IMG/VR virus record: IMGVR_UViG_3300046820_000327
Coordinates: 1 to 60,395 of that record
From: a virus
DNA: 60,395 nt
Reading direction: 5' to 3' (one strand)
Part shown: piece by piece, positions 16,260-23,543 of the stretch
Numbering within the stretch: position 1 is the first letter of the stretch
Layout: the number at the start of each line of letters is the position of its first letter
Position numbers and translations under genes: made by a program
The notes under the pieces: generated by a model
The model's input: the letters and a program-made list of their open reading frames with translations, nothing else
What the model was told of the DNA's origin: nothing
Database searches by the model: none

Positions 16260-16995
16260 TGTATCTCTTTATAAAAAGTTGTGCCATAGCATTGTGCCAT
16301 TGTGGTCCAGGATGATTATCTCTTCCTGTGTCTAATAATTTTAAATTATTGCCGTGCTGGTGTATTATGTTATCAACAAATTCTTGCTCAACGTGAAAAT
16401 TATAAGTACGGCTTAATAATTTAACTATGGCTTTATTTTTTTCTCGTAAATTAAATGCATGTGTGTCTGACGCCAAATCTCTGTTAAAAGAAAATTTGCT
16501 ATTTGCTGATTCGTTAGTCGGTGCACCTGGATTATATAATTCATATCTAGTAATGTGCGGCCAAAGTATAAAAACTATTTTTGTATCTAGCATATTACCA
16601 ATTGAATATAATGTTCTTGCAACTGTATCCCCCGAACTGCCACCAACACCTAGATTGTAAGTATTATATTCAGGAAAATAATCGGCTATTTTACTTACCC
16701 ACGTTTCATTGTAGTTCACACCAACTCCCTCAGTGAAACTGCATCCTAGGCACAGAATAGATGATTTTGAGTTTGTTAAATCAAACTCCATTGATCTATA
16801 GCCATTGGAATTATATTGATACACAATACTGTTTTTAGTATACCCAGGCTTTGGGTTTAGATTAAAATTTTCTTCGCTATCAGTGCCAGACCAATTGGTT
16901 TTTGTATTTGCTCTGTGCGATATATACGGAATTTTTTGTTCTTGCCAATAATTATCTAACCCTTGATAAAAAGGGCATGTTTCTGTGCTAATCAT
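16240..16995 (-). CDS. SGNH-hydrolase-like protein (GCSF type), copy 2
   Basis: 251 aa. LCLGCSFTEGVGVNY carries the Ser block, GVGGSSGDTVART the Gly block, ILWPHITRYELYN a core strand, and RDNHPGPQWHNAMA the C-terminal Asp/His. The family hydrolyses esters; phage members of this GCSF type have no known substrate. Its start overlaps the stop of iscA, so it is coupled to the Fe-S assembly genes. It differs strongly from copies 1 and 3, so these are old relatives rather than a recent duplication. Confidence 0.65.
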   Translation of the reverse strand: MISTETCPFYQGLDNYWQEQKIPYISHRANTKTNWSGTDSEENFNLNPKPGYTKNSIVYQYNSNGYRSMEFDLTNSKSSILCLGCSFTEGVGVNYNETWVSKIADYFPEYNTYNLGVGGSSGDTVARTLYSIGNMLDTKIVFILWPHITRYELYNPGAPTNESANSKFSFNRDLASDTHAFNLREKNKAIVKLLSRTYNFHVEQEFVDNIIHQHGNNLKLLDTGRDNHPGPQWHNAMAQLFIKRYNDNSKI

Positions 16996-17321
16996 TAAAC
17001 TCTAAAACTTTCTCCGCATCCACAGCGGTCTCGTTCGTTGGGATTACGAAACTCAAAACCTTCATTGAGCCCTTGCCGAACATAATCGACTGTTAGCCCA
17101 CTCATGTATGCCAAGGATTTCTGATCTACCAGCACTACAAATTCGTCCTGTGCAAAGTTTGTAACACCAGGTTCTGCTTCATATGAATCTATATACTCTA
17201 ATGTGTATGCTAATCCGCTACATCCTGTGGTTCTAACGCCCAATCGAATACCAACACCCTTGCCACGTTTAGTCAGCAGTCGTTTAACTTGTGCTACTGC
17301 GGCCGGTGTTAGTGTGATCAT
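16995..17321 (-). CDS. iscA: A-type Fe-S carrier, IscA-like
   Basis: 108 aa of the HesB/IscA family. The three cluster-binding cysteines are present: Cys34 in TTGCSGLAY, and Cys100 and Cys102 in CGCGESF. The segments [12 protein letters not shown] and GFEFRNPNE are typical of IscA rather than ErpA. It carries Fe-S clusters or iron from the scaffold to client proteins. It overlaps the erpA-like gene by 4 nt. Confidence 0.92.
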   Translation of the reverse strand: MITLTPAAVAQVKRLLTKRGKGVGIRLGVRTTGCSGLAYTLEYIDSYEAEPGVTNFAQDEFVVLVDQKSLAYMSGLTVDYVRQGLNEGFEFRNPNERDRCGCGESFRV

Positions 17322-17629
17322 ACGCTGAAGCTACTGCCGCATCCGCAGGTAGTTTGTGCATTGGGGTTACTGATAACAAATTGACTGCCGTGTATTTCAT
17401 CCCGATAGTCGATAGTGGCACCAGTCAAGTACTGCATGCTCATTGAATCAATTAGCACTCCGCCAAATTCAAAGTCATCTTCGTTTTGTTCTTCGTCAAA
17501 GGTAAAGCCGTATTGAAAACCTGAACAGCCACCACCTTGTACAAATGCACGAACTTTAAGGCCGGGCTTGTTTTCTTCGATTAATAGATCTTGTATTTTT
17601 TCTTTAGCAGATTCAGTTATTGTAATCAT
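17318..17629 (-). CDS. erpA: A-type Fe-S carrier, ErpA-like
   Basis: 103 aa. [15 protein letters not shown] with Cys35 and the C-terminal [16 protein letters not shown] with Cys95 and Cys97 are diagnostic of ErpA. ErpA delivers clusters to essential host proteins in proteobacteria. Two different A-type carriers with a scaffold in one phage operon is unusual. It overlaps both neighbours by 4 nt. Confidence 0.92.
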   Translation of the reverse strand: MITITESAKEKIQDLLIEENKPGLKVRAFVQGGGCSGFQYGFTFDEEQNEDDFEFGGVLIDSMSMQYLTGATIDYRDEIHGSQFVISNPNAQTTCGCGSSFSV

Positions 17630-17835
17630 ATAATTCTTTTAACTACTCCTTTGTAACAAAGTGGCACATACCACCAAGGTCGACGTTTAGGTTTTGCTAA
17701 GGTGTATTCCCATTGACTGCCATTGGGACTGGTCCATACAACATGAAATCCTGCCCAAGTTCGACTTTTGTGAAAGTGTATTTTACCACCCCAACGAAAA
17801 CGCATCCACAACACATAAAACAAGCAATTACACAT
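17626..17835 (-). CDS. Small Trp-rich protein inside the Fe-S cassette
   Basis: 69 aa, basic and rich in Trp ([17 protein letters not shown], then [18 protein letters not shown]). It overlaps iscU by 8 nt and the erpA-like gene by 4 nt, so it is translated with them. It has two N-terminal cysteines (Cys2, Cys4) but no metal-site pattern. I do not recognise the family; its place inside the cassette may be incidental. Confidence 0.6.
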   Translation of the reverse strand: MCNCLFYVLWMRFRWGGKIHFHKSRTWAGFHVVWTSPNGSQWEYTLAKPKRRPWWYVPLCYKGVVKRII

Positions 17836-18208
17836 CGTGCTTCTTCTTATAATCTTCTACTGCGGCTTTTACTGCGTCTTCTGCGAGGATACTGCAATGG
17901 ATTTTAACAGGTGGAAGAGCCAACTCCTCGGCGATGTCGCTGTTTTTAATAGCTGACGCCTGGTCAAGAGTTTGTCCTTTGAGCCATTCAGTAACGAGAC
18001 TTGAACTTGCGATTGCTGAACCGCATCCATATGTTTTGAATTTTGCATCTGTGATGATTCCATTTTCTACTTTAATTTGCAGTTTCATTACGTCACCGCA
18101 AGCAGGGGCACCAACCATACCAGTGCCTACATCTGGATCGTCTTTAGCGAAGGAACCCACATTACGTGGGTTCTCATAGTGATCAATTACTTTGTCGGAA
18201 TAAGCCAT
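17828..18208 (-). CDS. iscU: Fe-S cluster scaffold IscU
   Basis: 126 aa. All scaffold ligands are present: Cys37 and Asp39 in GAPACGDV, Cys62 in YGCGSA, and Cys105 after Lys102 and His104 in LPPVKIHCSILAEDA. LPPVK is the HscA-binding motif, so the protein should work with the host HscA/HscB and IscS. No phage IscS, HscA/B or ferredoxin is in the window. It is the first gene of the cassette, just behind its own promoter. Confidence 0.96.
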   Translation of the reverse strand: MAYSDKVIDHYENPRNVGSFAKDDPDVGTGMVGAPACGDVMKLQIKVENGIITDAKFKTYGCGSAIASSSLVTEWLKGQTLDQASAIKNSDIAEELALPPVKIHCSILAEDAVKAAVEDYKKKHDV

Positions 18209-18227
18209 AATATGCCCCTTTTGGGTT

Positions 18228-18256
18228 ATTATAACTTCTTTAACTACGTTTGTCTA
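18228..18256 (-). promoter_or_regulatory. Sigma70-type promoter of the Fe-S cassette
   Basis: TAGACA (18251-18256), 17 bp, TATAAT (18228-18233) on the minus strand, 20-25 nt before ATG 18208; AAGGGG serves as ribosome-binding site. It overlaps the end of the upstream gene, so the cassette can be transcribed alone. Confidence 0.75.
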
Positions 18257-18641
18257 GTGCTCGATTTGCCATTCCGGCTACAGTTTTTTCTGGTGCGGAT
18301 TTCGGTGCATCAGTCCCTAGTGCTTCATCTTCGCTATCATCAAATCCAGTCAAGTACACGTACTTAACTCCATTGGTATCATCTTTGATATCCTTGATCA
18401 AGCCTTTAACTGTATCGTTGGTTTTAAAAGCACCCTGTAGTGCTTCGAAGTTAAATTCTTTATGTCCAGTGTTTTGTACCATTTGTATTAGGCTGTCGAC
18501 ACGGACTTTTGGTACTAGGTGTTTTTGCTGACCACGACTACGTAGAAACTCTAATGCGGTGATTAAATTAGCATCGCCGCGTGAGTCTGCATCATCTTCA
18601 ATGATGTCTTCGTAAGTGCCGCTAAACTCATTAAGTCGCAT
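18240..18641 (-). CDS. Conserved T4-like phage protein (133 aa)
   Basis: 133 aa. It has an acidic N-terminus (MRLNEFSGTYEDIIEDDADS), a middle section HLVPKVRVDSLIQMVQNTG and then VKYVYLTGFDD. The pattern resembles a conserved hypothetical protein of marine T4-like phages. The start overlaps the stop of the next gene upstream (TAATG). The N-terminal LNE could be a prohead-protease type site (L-x-E), weaker than in the 21238-24876 genes. Function is unknown. Confidence 0.65.
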   Translation of the reverse strand: MRLNEFSGTYEDIIEDDADSRGDANLITALEFLRSRGQQKHLVPKVRVDSLIQMVQNTGHKEFNFEALQGAFKTNDTVKGLIKDIKDDTNGVKYVYLTGFDDSEDEALGTDAPKSAPEKTVAGMANRALDKRS

Positions 18642-19321
18642 TAACGCTTCTCTCGACCTAGTTCTTCTTCGCCACCTGCGGCAGCATCTGTACCAGCAAA
18701 TTCATCAGCAGCCATTTCTGGAGCTGGTGCTTCAGCGCCTAGATCAGCACCTAAATCTGTGCCTAGGTCACTACCCATGCTCATATCACTGCCACCTTCG
18801 CCAGCTAGTGTGCGAGCGGCATTGTCTGCTGTCTCACGGCCTTGCTGTAGTGTTTGTGCTAATTGCTGTAGCAACGGACTTACTGAACCTTTAAATCCTT
18901 CAGCTTGTTCTGTGCCAACTTGATCACGGATCGTATCTAGTAACGCAGGCAACTGTTCGTTTTGCATTTTGCTGATTTTTTCTAGCATGTCTTGAATGCT
19001 GTCAACCATGTCCTTGGCGGCAAGAATAGCTTCTGATTTGGCCATTTCGCTTTCAGCTAAGAAACGTCCTTGGTTTTCAACCATCCAACGGTGTAGGCTT
19101 TCACGAACCATAAACATTTCCATGTACTTAGGGTTCTTTTCAGCAACGTGAATACCGTGTGTGCGTTTAATGCTAGACAAACTCTCTGTAATAGAAGTTG
19201 CTAGTTTATATGCTTTAGGCATTGTTAGGTTTTCATAGTCAACGGCAAAACCAAAACGGCTTTCCATAACTTTGTTTAGTTTTGTGCTTGTTGGCTTAGA
19301 GTTCATTTCTGTTAATTTCAT
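18641..19321 (-). CDS. Conserved phage protein with Gly/Asp/Ala-rich tail
   Basis: 226 aa. Residues about 15-110 (RFGFAVDYENLTMPKAYKLA, then NPKYMEMFMVRESLHRWM) are helical and resemble a conserved T4-like protein. Residues about 165-226 are a low-complexity, very acidic Gly/Ala/Asp tail. This could suit a scaffold or core protein of the prohead, but that is a guess. It overlaps both neighbours. Confidence 0.6.
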   Translation of the reverse strand: MKLTEMNSKPTSTKLNKVMESRFGFAVDYENLTMPKAYKLATSITESLSSIKRTHGIHVAEKNPKYMEMFMVRESLHRWMVENQGRFLAESEMAKSEAILAAKDMVDSIQDMLEKISKMQNEQLPALLDTIRDQVGTEQAEGFKGSVSPLLQQLAQTLQQGRETADNAARTLAGEGGSDMSMGSDLGTDLGADLGAEAPAPEMAADEFAGTDAAAGGEEELGREKR

Positions 19322-19869
19322 AATAGGTTGTCCCAGATTTTAATATATTTAGCCTGATTTAAAGTTTTTTGTAAATCATTTTTAGCTAGTTCTAATTTGT
19401 GCTTGGTATCGTCACTACGTGCTCTTAATGCATCTACTGTAAACATGTCGTTTCGCTTTACAGCACGTCTAATACAGTGCTCGTAGTATATGTGATCTGT
19501 GTGTAGTTTAGCATATTGTTGATCTTTAAGCAAGACATCGTGTGCTAAACTGTACCTGCGAGTTTGGTGACTTATACAGTATAGTATAGCACTACGTTTT
19601 TCTGCAAAATCTAGGGGATTTTCTTTGTTAGAATCAACCACAGTCCAGTAGCCCTGTGATTGTGTGATTATTTCATACCGACCAACTTTCCATCCAGTTT
19701 TAGTTGGTACAATTAATGGCGTATTTTCTGTCTTTAATAAACGATCGGCTTCTTGGCGTGTCCAATGTTTAATATAACCACTTACTAAGTCTGCGGCTGT
19801 TTCTAATTGAGACTTAATAACTGCTTTATTTTTATTCGGGTATTTTCTTTTTGTACGTGATCCGGCCAT
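19318..19869 (-). CDS. Hypothetical basic phage protein (183 aa)
   Basis: 183 aa, basic at the N-terminus (MAGSRTKRKYPNKNK) and helical at the C-terminus. GWKVGRYEIITQSQGYWTVV in the middle forms a probable beta hairpin. A good ribosome-binding site (GAAGGAATC) supports ATG 19869. No catalytic or membrane motif is visible. It overlaps its neighbours, within the operon 20301-18240. Confidence 0.65.
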   Translation of the reverse strand: MAGSRTKRKYPNKNKAVIKSQLETAADLVSGYIKHWTRQEADRLLKTENTPLIVPTKTGWKVGRYEIITQSQGYWTVVDSNKENPLDFAEKRSAILYCISHQTRRYSLAHDVLLKDQQYAKLHTDHIYYEHCIRRAVKRNDMFTVDALRARSDDTKHKLELAKNDLQKTLNQAKYIKIWDNLL

Positions 19870-20044
19870 TTTGATTCCTTCTCAACAAAACATCTTTGTT
19901 GACTAATTGATTTGCCACATGTAACTCCCGTGGCGTGAAGTCGGCCCTGTGCAATTCTGAGCTTTCGTTAAATTTGCCCAGAATATCAGCTTCTTCATTG
20001 CTGATAGATAATTGCACTCTATTAAGTAGTTCTACTATTTTCAT
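19832..20044 (-). CDS. Small phage protein (70 aa)
   Basis: 70 aa, starting MKIVELLNRVQLSISNEEAD. DFTPRELHVANQLVNKDVLL followed by a short basic hairpin (RRNQNGRITYKKK) is suggestive of a winged-helix fold. DNA binding is possible but unproven. It overlaps the downstream gene by 38 nt and the upstream one by 4 nt. Confidence 0.6.
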   Translation of the reverse strand: MKIVELLNRVQLSISNEEADILGKFNESSELHRADFTPRELHVANQLVNKDVLLRRNQNGRITYKKKIPE

Positions 20045-20301
20045 TTTAAAATTAAGTGAGTAATTAGACCAATAACTGCTGTAAGTAATACGCCAATGAC
20101 TGTAGTACCAACGGTGATTAATTGTTTGCTTTGGCCATGCGATGATTCGGAAATTGTTTCCTTAATCTCCATAACCAGCTCTTCAATTTTGGCAGTTCTT
20201 TCTTCTAATTGCCCCAATCGTTTATCCAACTGTCCATACCTTTCCGCACATAATTCTACGTGGGCATCAAGACTAGTCTTTTCAAATTCTTTAGTGGACA
20301 T
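20041..20301 (-). CDS. XhlA-like coiled-coil single-TM protein
   Basis: Starting at the Met at 20301 (MSTKEFEKTSLDAHVEL) the protein is 86 aa. An earlier in-frame Met at 20325 is less likely because GCGGAGA sits at a good distance from 20301. A coiled coil (RLGQLEERTAKIEELVMEIK) is followed by one TM segment (about 63-84). This is the layout of haemolysin XhlA and related phage lysis accessories at the inner membrane. A role in lysis or as a membrane anchor is inferred. Confidence 0.6.
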   Translation of the reverse strand: MSTKEFEKTSLDAHVELCAERYGQLDKRLGQLEERTAKIEELVMEIKETISESSHGQSKQLITVGTTVIGVLLTAVIGLITHLILK

Positions 20302-20349
20302 GATATTGTCTCCGCTTTCTCTCATTAATAAGCGATGCGTTGATACTGT

Positions 20350-20386
20350 TGCCTATGGGTGCCTGTGTTATGCCTATGTGTGCCTG
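20350..20386. repeat. 21-bp-period imperfect direct repeat
   Basis: Two 16-bp units, tgcctatgggtgcctg and tgcctatgtgtgcctg (15 of 16 identical), start 21 bp apart in the 91-bp gap between the 151-aa gene and the XhlA-like gene. Each unit itself holds two tgcct/tgcctg parts. It may bind a protein or be slippage. Confidence 0.6.
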
Positions 20387-20392
20387 ATAGCA

Positions 20393-20848
20393 TCATATAC
20401 TATTTACATCAATTTGCCCCGGTTTAAAGTATATGTTTTTTATACTACCGTGGGTGTAAAAGATTGGCAACATAAAACGTGCAGTCTCAGATAATCCTGT
20501 AACTACTGGCACCTGAGCAAAATCTGTTTTTAACTTTGCAACAGGATCGTCATCTTCTAAATATACATCAGCATGTTCAACACCTATACAAGCTACCCAT
20601 ACTTTATGATGACCTTCAAACATGTCACCAAAGTTTAAATACCCTACATCTAGTTCTGTACAAACAGGGCCTTCTATGTGTACAGGTTGTGCTTTCATAC
20701 TGAATACTTGCAACACAGTTTCCCAATTACGCTGTTGATTTCTAACATGTTCGTTGTCCACTGTGAGTCTAGTAACCCCAGTGGCAGTAATATCAACTAA
20801 ACTATATACGGTAAAAAACTCTGTTGCCATACTATTACTTATGGCCAT
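20393..20848 (-). CDS. Conserved phage protein (151 aa)
   Basis: 151 aa, reading VYSLVDITATGVTRLTVDNE, then RNQQRNWETVLQVFSM, then GPVCTELD. The DITxTGV and RNQQRN motifs recur in a conserved protein of T4-like phages, by memory; the function is unknown. The first ATG (20848) lies directly after the T-tract of a terminator, with no ribosome-binding site. Met7 (20830) is an alternative start. Confidence 0.6.
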   Translation of the reverse strand: MAISNSMATEFFTVYSLVDITATGVTRLTVDNEHVRNQQRNWETVLQVFSMKAQPVHIEGPVCTELDVGYLNFGDMFEGHHKVWVACIGVEHADVYLEDDDPVAKLKTDFAQVPVVTGLSETARFMLPIFYTHGSIKNIYFKPGQIDVNSI

Positions 20849-20874
20849 AAAAAAAGCCCTAGATAAACTAGGGC
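20849..20874 (-). terminator. Rho-independent terminator
   Basis: Stem GCCCTAG/CTAGGGC with an ATAAA loop, then seven T on the minus strand. It ends the single-gene unit 21173-20898. The plus side has only four T. The T-tract touches the start codon of the next gene. Confidence 0.88.
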
Positions 20875-20897
20875 CTTTTGTGCATCTAAATAACTAA

Positions 20898-21173
20898 TTA
20901 CTTAGTTACAAATGTCATTGCTGTTGTAACTGTGAATGCACCAATTGTAGCGTCAGCTACTGTTGGGCCTTCAACTGCAACGTACAAAGTGTCTGTTGTG
21001 CCAGCTGTGAATTCGCTGATACCAGATACTGAGTTAGTTACTTGTAATGCCTGGATCAATGTGTCGATCTGAGCTTGTGTCATGTTTGTTGCGGCACAAG
21101 ATAAAACTTGTACTGTGCGACCAAATGCACCAAAATTTTCTGATGCGCCGTTTGTGCGTACTACTGTTGCCAT
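20898..21173 (-). CDS. Small late virion-type protein (91 aa)
   Basis: 91 aa, beta-rich and without Trp: MATVVRTNGASENFGAFGRT, then VAVEGPTVADATIGAFTVTT. It is a single-gene unit with a late motif (GATAAATA, 21218-21225), an AAGGAG ribosome-binding site and a strong terminator right behind it. This arrangement suits an abundant structural protein, such as a head decoration or fibre-attached protein. No family is recognised. Confidence 0.65.
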   Translation of the reverse strand: MATVVRTNGASENFGAFGRTVQVLSCAATNMTQAQIDTLIQALQVTNSVSGISEFTAGTTDTLYVAVEGPTVADATIGAFTVTTAMTFVTK

Positions 21174-21217
21174 TTTAAATCTCCTTAATTTAATGAGCTA
21201 TATAAGCTTCATGTAAA

Positions 21218-21225
21218 TATTTATC
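21218..21225 (-). promoter_or_regulatory. Late promoter motif GATAAATA
   Basis: An exact NATAAATA match on the minus strand, extended as GATAAATATT, 45 nt before ATG 21173. It lies in the gap after gene 22350-21238. Confidence 0.6.
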
Positions 21226-21237
21226 TTTTTCTAAAAA

Positions 21238-22350
21238 TTACGGGTTTTTTGCGAAGTTTGCGGCGCTAAATTCTGCACGGTCAACTAGCTTGATAAGTCC
21301 TTGGCTAGTTGGGAAAACATAACCCTCACCGCCCTGTTTGCCGTTGATACTGCTTTGTACTGCACCCTGTTGATTATCCAGCTGTTCAATTAAACTACGC
21401 TTGATAGCAGTAATATCATCAAACAACTGAAAGGCACCGTTTAACCCGCCGGCATATTGATACAAGTAGCCGTCTTGGTTATCACCTAGCAAGTTTTTAG
21501 CTTTGGCGCTAGTAACTACTGTGGGTACCCATTCTGCAAATGTGCGTGATTCGCCACGTACTCTTGCATTGACAAATTTCTGCATCAGTGCCGGCAAATC
21601 TTTACATTTAATTTCTGCAAGACTTACTGGATCTAACAACTTATCAATGGCCACACTATACTTTTTAAGATTGCTTTGTGCTTGTTTAATTAATCGCACT
21701 GGCTGGCCAATTTTAGGAGTAACATCCATGCGTGGTGTAAAAATGCACACAGGACTATTTAAGTTTAAATTGCCTGTACCATTTAGTACTACCGGTTCTT
21801 GATCAAAGTCTGGAAAGAATTGATGAATTACAATGCCGCCCACGCTGTTAGCAATACGCTGACCTAAACTGCTCTTGGCATCGACACTATATGTAACTGT
21901 GTTTGGCTTAAACACAAAACGATTATTTTGTACAGGAGGAACGCCTACCCACAACAAGTCGCCCCAATAATAGCCACGATCGTTTGCAGGCACTGCTTGC
22001 TCTAACGCTGGCCATAGAACACGCATCTTTTCGTATAGATCGCCACGGTTAGCACCACGGTTAGCATCGTACTGTATAAACTGTTCTAAACTGGTAACAC
22101 GACCTGTGCCGTCTTTCTTGGTAAACATGTGCTTGTCTGCAACAACTAGTACACCGTCCACGTTACGACCAAACACTACGGCAGGAAACCCGTCCCATTT
22201 AACTGTTACAGTTTCTGGGTTATTGGCAATATCTGTTAGGGCTTGTATAGCACGGGCCGCACCTGTACTGCCCTCGCCGAAGATTAAATCCTCGGGATGG
22301 TCGATGCGGGTACCTTCCGTTAAGGTGCGTATGAATTCTAAAAGTATCAT
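21238..22350 (-). CDS. Ligase-like nucleotidyltransferase, putative injected protein
   Basis: 370 aa. VTVKWDGFPAVVFGRN holds a KWDG motif (Lys51) like motif I of DNA/RNA ligases, which carries the covalent nucleotide. Near the C-terminus GGEGYVF (Glu342) and LIKLVDR (Lys354) match motifs IV and V. I place it with the phage DUF6267-type ligase-like proteins, by memory. The N-terminus MILLEFIRTLTE-G ends in L-T-E, as in T4 capsid-targeting sequences cut by the prohead protease, so it may be packaged and injected. DNA or RNA as substrate is open. Confidence 0.65.
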   Translation of the reverse strand: MILLEFIRTLTEGTRIDHPEDLIFGEGSTGAARAIQALTDIANNPETVTVKWDGFPAVVFGRNVDGVLVVADKHMFTKKDGTGRVTSLEQFIQYDANRGANRGDLYEKMRVLWPALEQAVPANDRGYYWGDLLWVGVPPVQNNRFVFKPNTVTYSVDAKSSLGQRIANSVGGIVIHQFFPDFDQEPVVLNGTGNLNLNSPVCIFTPRMDVTPKIGQPVRLIKQAQSNLKKYSVAIDKLLDPVSLAEIKCKDLPALMQKFVNARVRGESRTFAEWVPTVVTSAKAKNLLGDNQDGYLYQYAGGLNGAFQLFDDITAIKRSLIEQLDNQQGAVQSSINGKQGGEGYVFPTSQGLIKLVDRAEFSAANFAKNP

Positions 22351-22788
22351 TTACCACTTACGGCAAGACCAATATCTTGCTTTTGTTCTTGGACCAGGGT
22401 TAGCACAATTGTGACGAGCACGGAAGCTCTTACGACGTGCTGGATTTGATTTCTTGATCTTCATGTTAGGATCACCAAAGTTAACTTTTTTAACGTTACC
22501 TGTTGATGGATCTTTTACATAAACTTTAAACTTTTTAACATCGCCACGCATGGGTTTGCCTAGCGGAACTTTGCGACCACGGTATTCTGCTTCTTCTAGT
22601 GTTTCTTCAATTTCGCCGTAGGCTTCATAAAAAGCATCGCCGTCGTAGGTTTCTTCTAACTGTTCTTTAACACAGTTATTGACTCTAACGCCACCTTTGA
22701 TCTTAGTACCTTGTTTCTTGTAGCCAGTCCAGCACTTAGGATCTAAGCGTTGCTTGACTGCTTCTGTGATAATTTCTGTAATTTTCAT
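22351..22788 (-). CDS. DUF5872-like basic protein with capsid-targeting N-terminus
   Basis: 145 aa. The C-terminal half (FGDPNMKIKKSNPARRKSF, then RARHNCANPGPRTKARYWSC) is strongly basic with conserved Cys and matches a common phage protein family (DUF5872 in my memory). The N-terminus MKITEIITE-A fits the T4 internal-protein signal (compare MKTYQEFIAE-A), with the cut after I-T-E. A DNA- or RNA-binding protein packed in the head is plausible. It abuts both neighbours by one base. Confidence 0.65.
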   Translation of the reverse strand: MKITEIITEAVKQRLDPKCWTGYKKQGTKIKGGVRVNNCVKEQLEETYDGDAFYEAYGEIEETLEEAEYRGRKVPLGKPMRGDVKKFKVYVKDPSTGNVKKVNFGDPNMKIKKSNPARRKSFRARHNCANPGPRTKARYWSCRKW

Positions 22789-23543
22789 TATAGTTGTCCT
22801 GTAATGTTTCTAAACCAAGCGGCTGTGCCCGGTTGTACATCTTCTGGTAAACTGATAACGCCTTTAGCGGCATCCTGTCTAGCTTGTGCTAGTTTACCAT
22901 CCCTGTCGGGGTCGTTCTTCAATGCGGCCATTACTGTAGCTACACTATTTAAATCATCCGGTTTTGCTTTAGGATTCAATAAAATCTTTGCGGCGTCTTT
23001 GCGATTGTTGGCAACAACTTCATTGTTGTCACGACGCATAACTGTACCACCAAATGCATCTACTTTTAGTCCAAGGTGTTTGGCGATGCTGTTTAAGAGT
23101 ATATATAGGTGTGCGGCCTTAAAGTTAGGATCATCATACATACCACGTGGGCCGTGTTGATGCCAGTCTGCTACACGCTCTGCATCTTTGATAACCATTA
23201 GGTCAACTTGTGCAGTACGTGGACCTTTTTCTGTTTTGTATGCTACTTCAATGTGTACATTACGACCACTGATCTTTGTAGGATAGCCTTTAGCATTAAA
23301 GAATTCTGCTAATGCTACTTTGGCGGCTTTTTCATCTTCGGCTTGAAACTTTTGCATTACTGCATCAGCATCAACAAACAAATCCATGTCGCCAGACTCT
23401 ACTTTAAATCCAGCTGACCCAATGTTGGGTATAGCTTTGATACCACTGGGCATATCTAATTGAACGTGATTTACAATACCCTGTACATACTGCTTGGGTA
23501 TTGCTCCGTCTCCAAATATGTTTCCGCCTTCGTATAAAAACAT
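22788..23543 (-). CDS. Pol-beta-type nucleotidyltransferase
   Basis: Starting at Met 23543 (MFLYEGGNIFGDGAIPKQ) the protein is 251 aa; this start overlaps the upstream stop (TAATG) and is preferred over an earlier Met at 23615. GS at 42-43, Asp52 and Asp54 (GDMDLFVDAD) and Asp114 (AQVDLMV) form the metal triad of the polymerase-beta nucleotidyltransferase fold. It could add nucleotides to RNA, DNA, protein or an antibiotic-like molecule. MFLYE-GG could be a short prohead-protease site (L-Y-E). Confidence 0.75.
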   Translation of the reverse strand: MFLYEGGNIFGDGAIPKQYVQGIVNHVQLDMPSGIKAIPNIGSAGFKVESGDMDLFVDADAVMQKFQAEDEKAAKVALAEFFNAKGYPTKISGRNVHIEVAYKTEKGPRTAQVDLMVIKDAERVADWHQHGPRGMYDDPNFKAAHLYILLNSIAKHLGLKVDAFGGTVMRRDNNEVVANNRKDAAKILLNPKAKPDDLNSVATVMAALKNDPDRDGKLAQARQDAAKGVISLPEDVQPGTAAWFRNITGQL

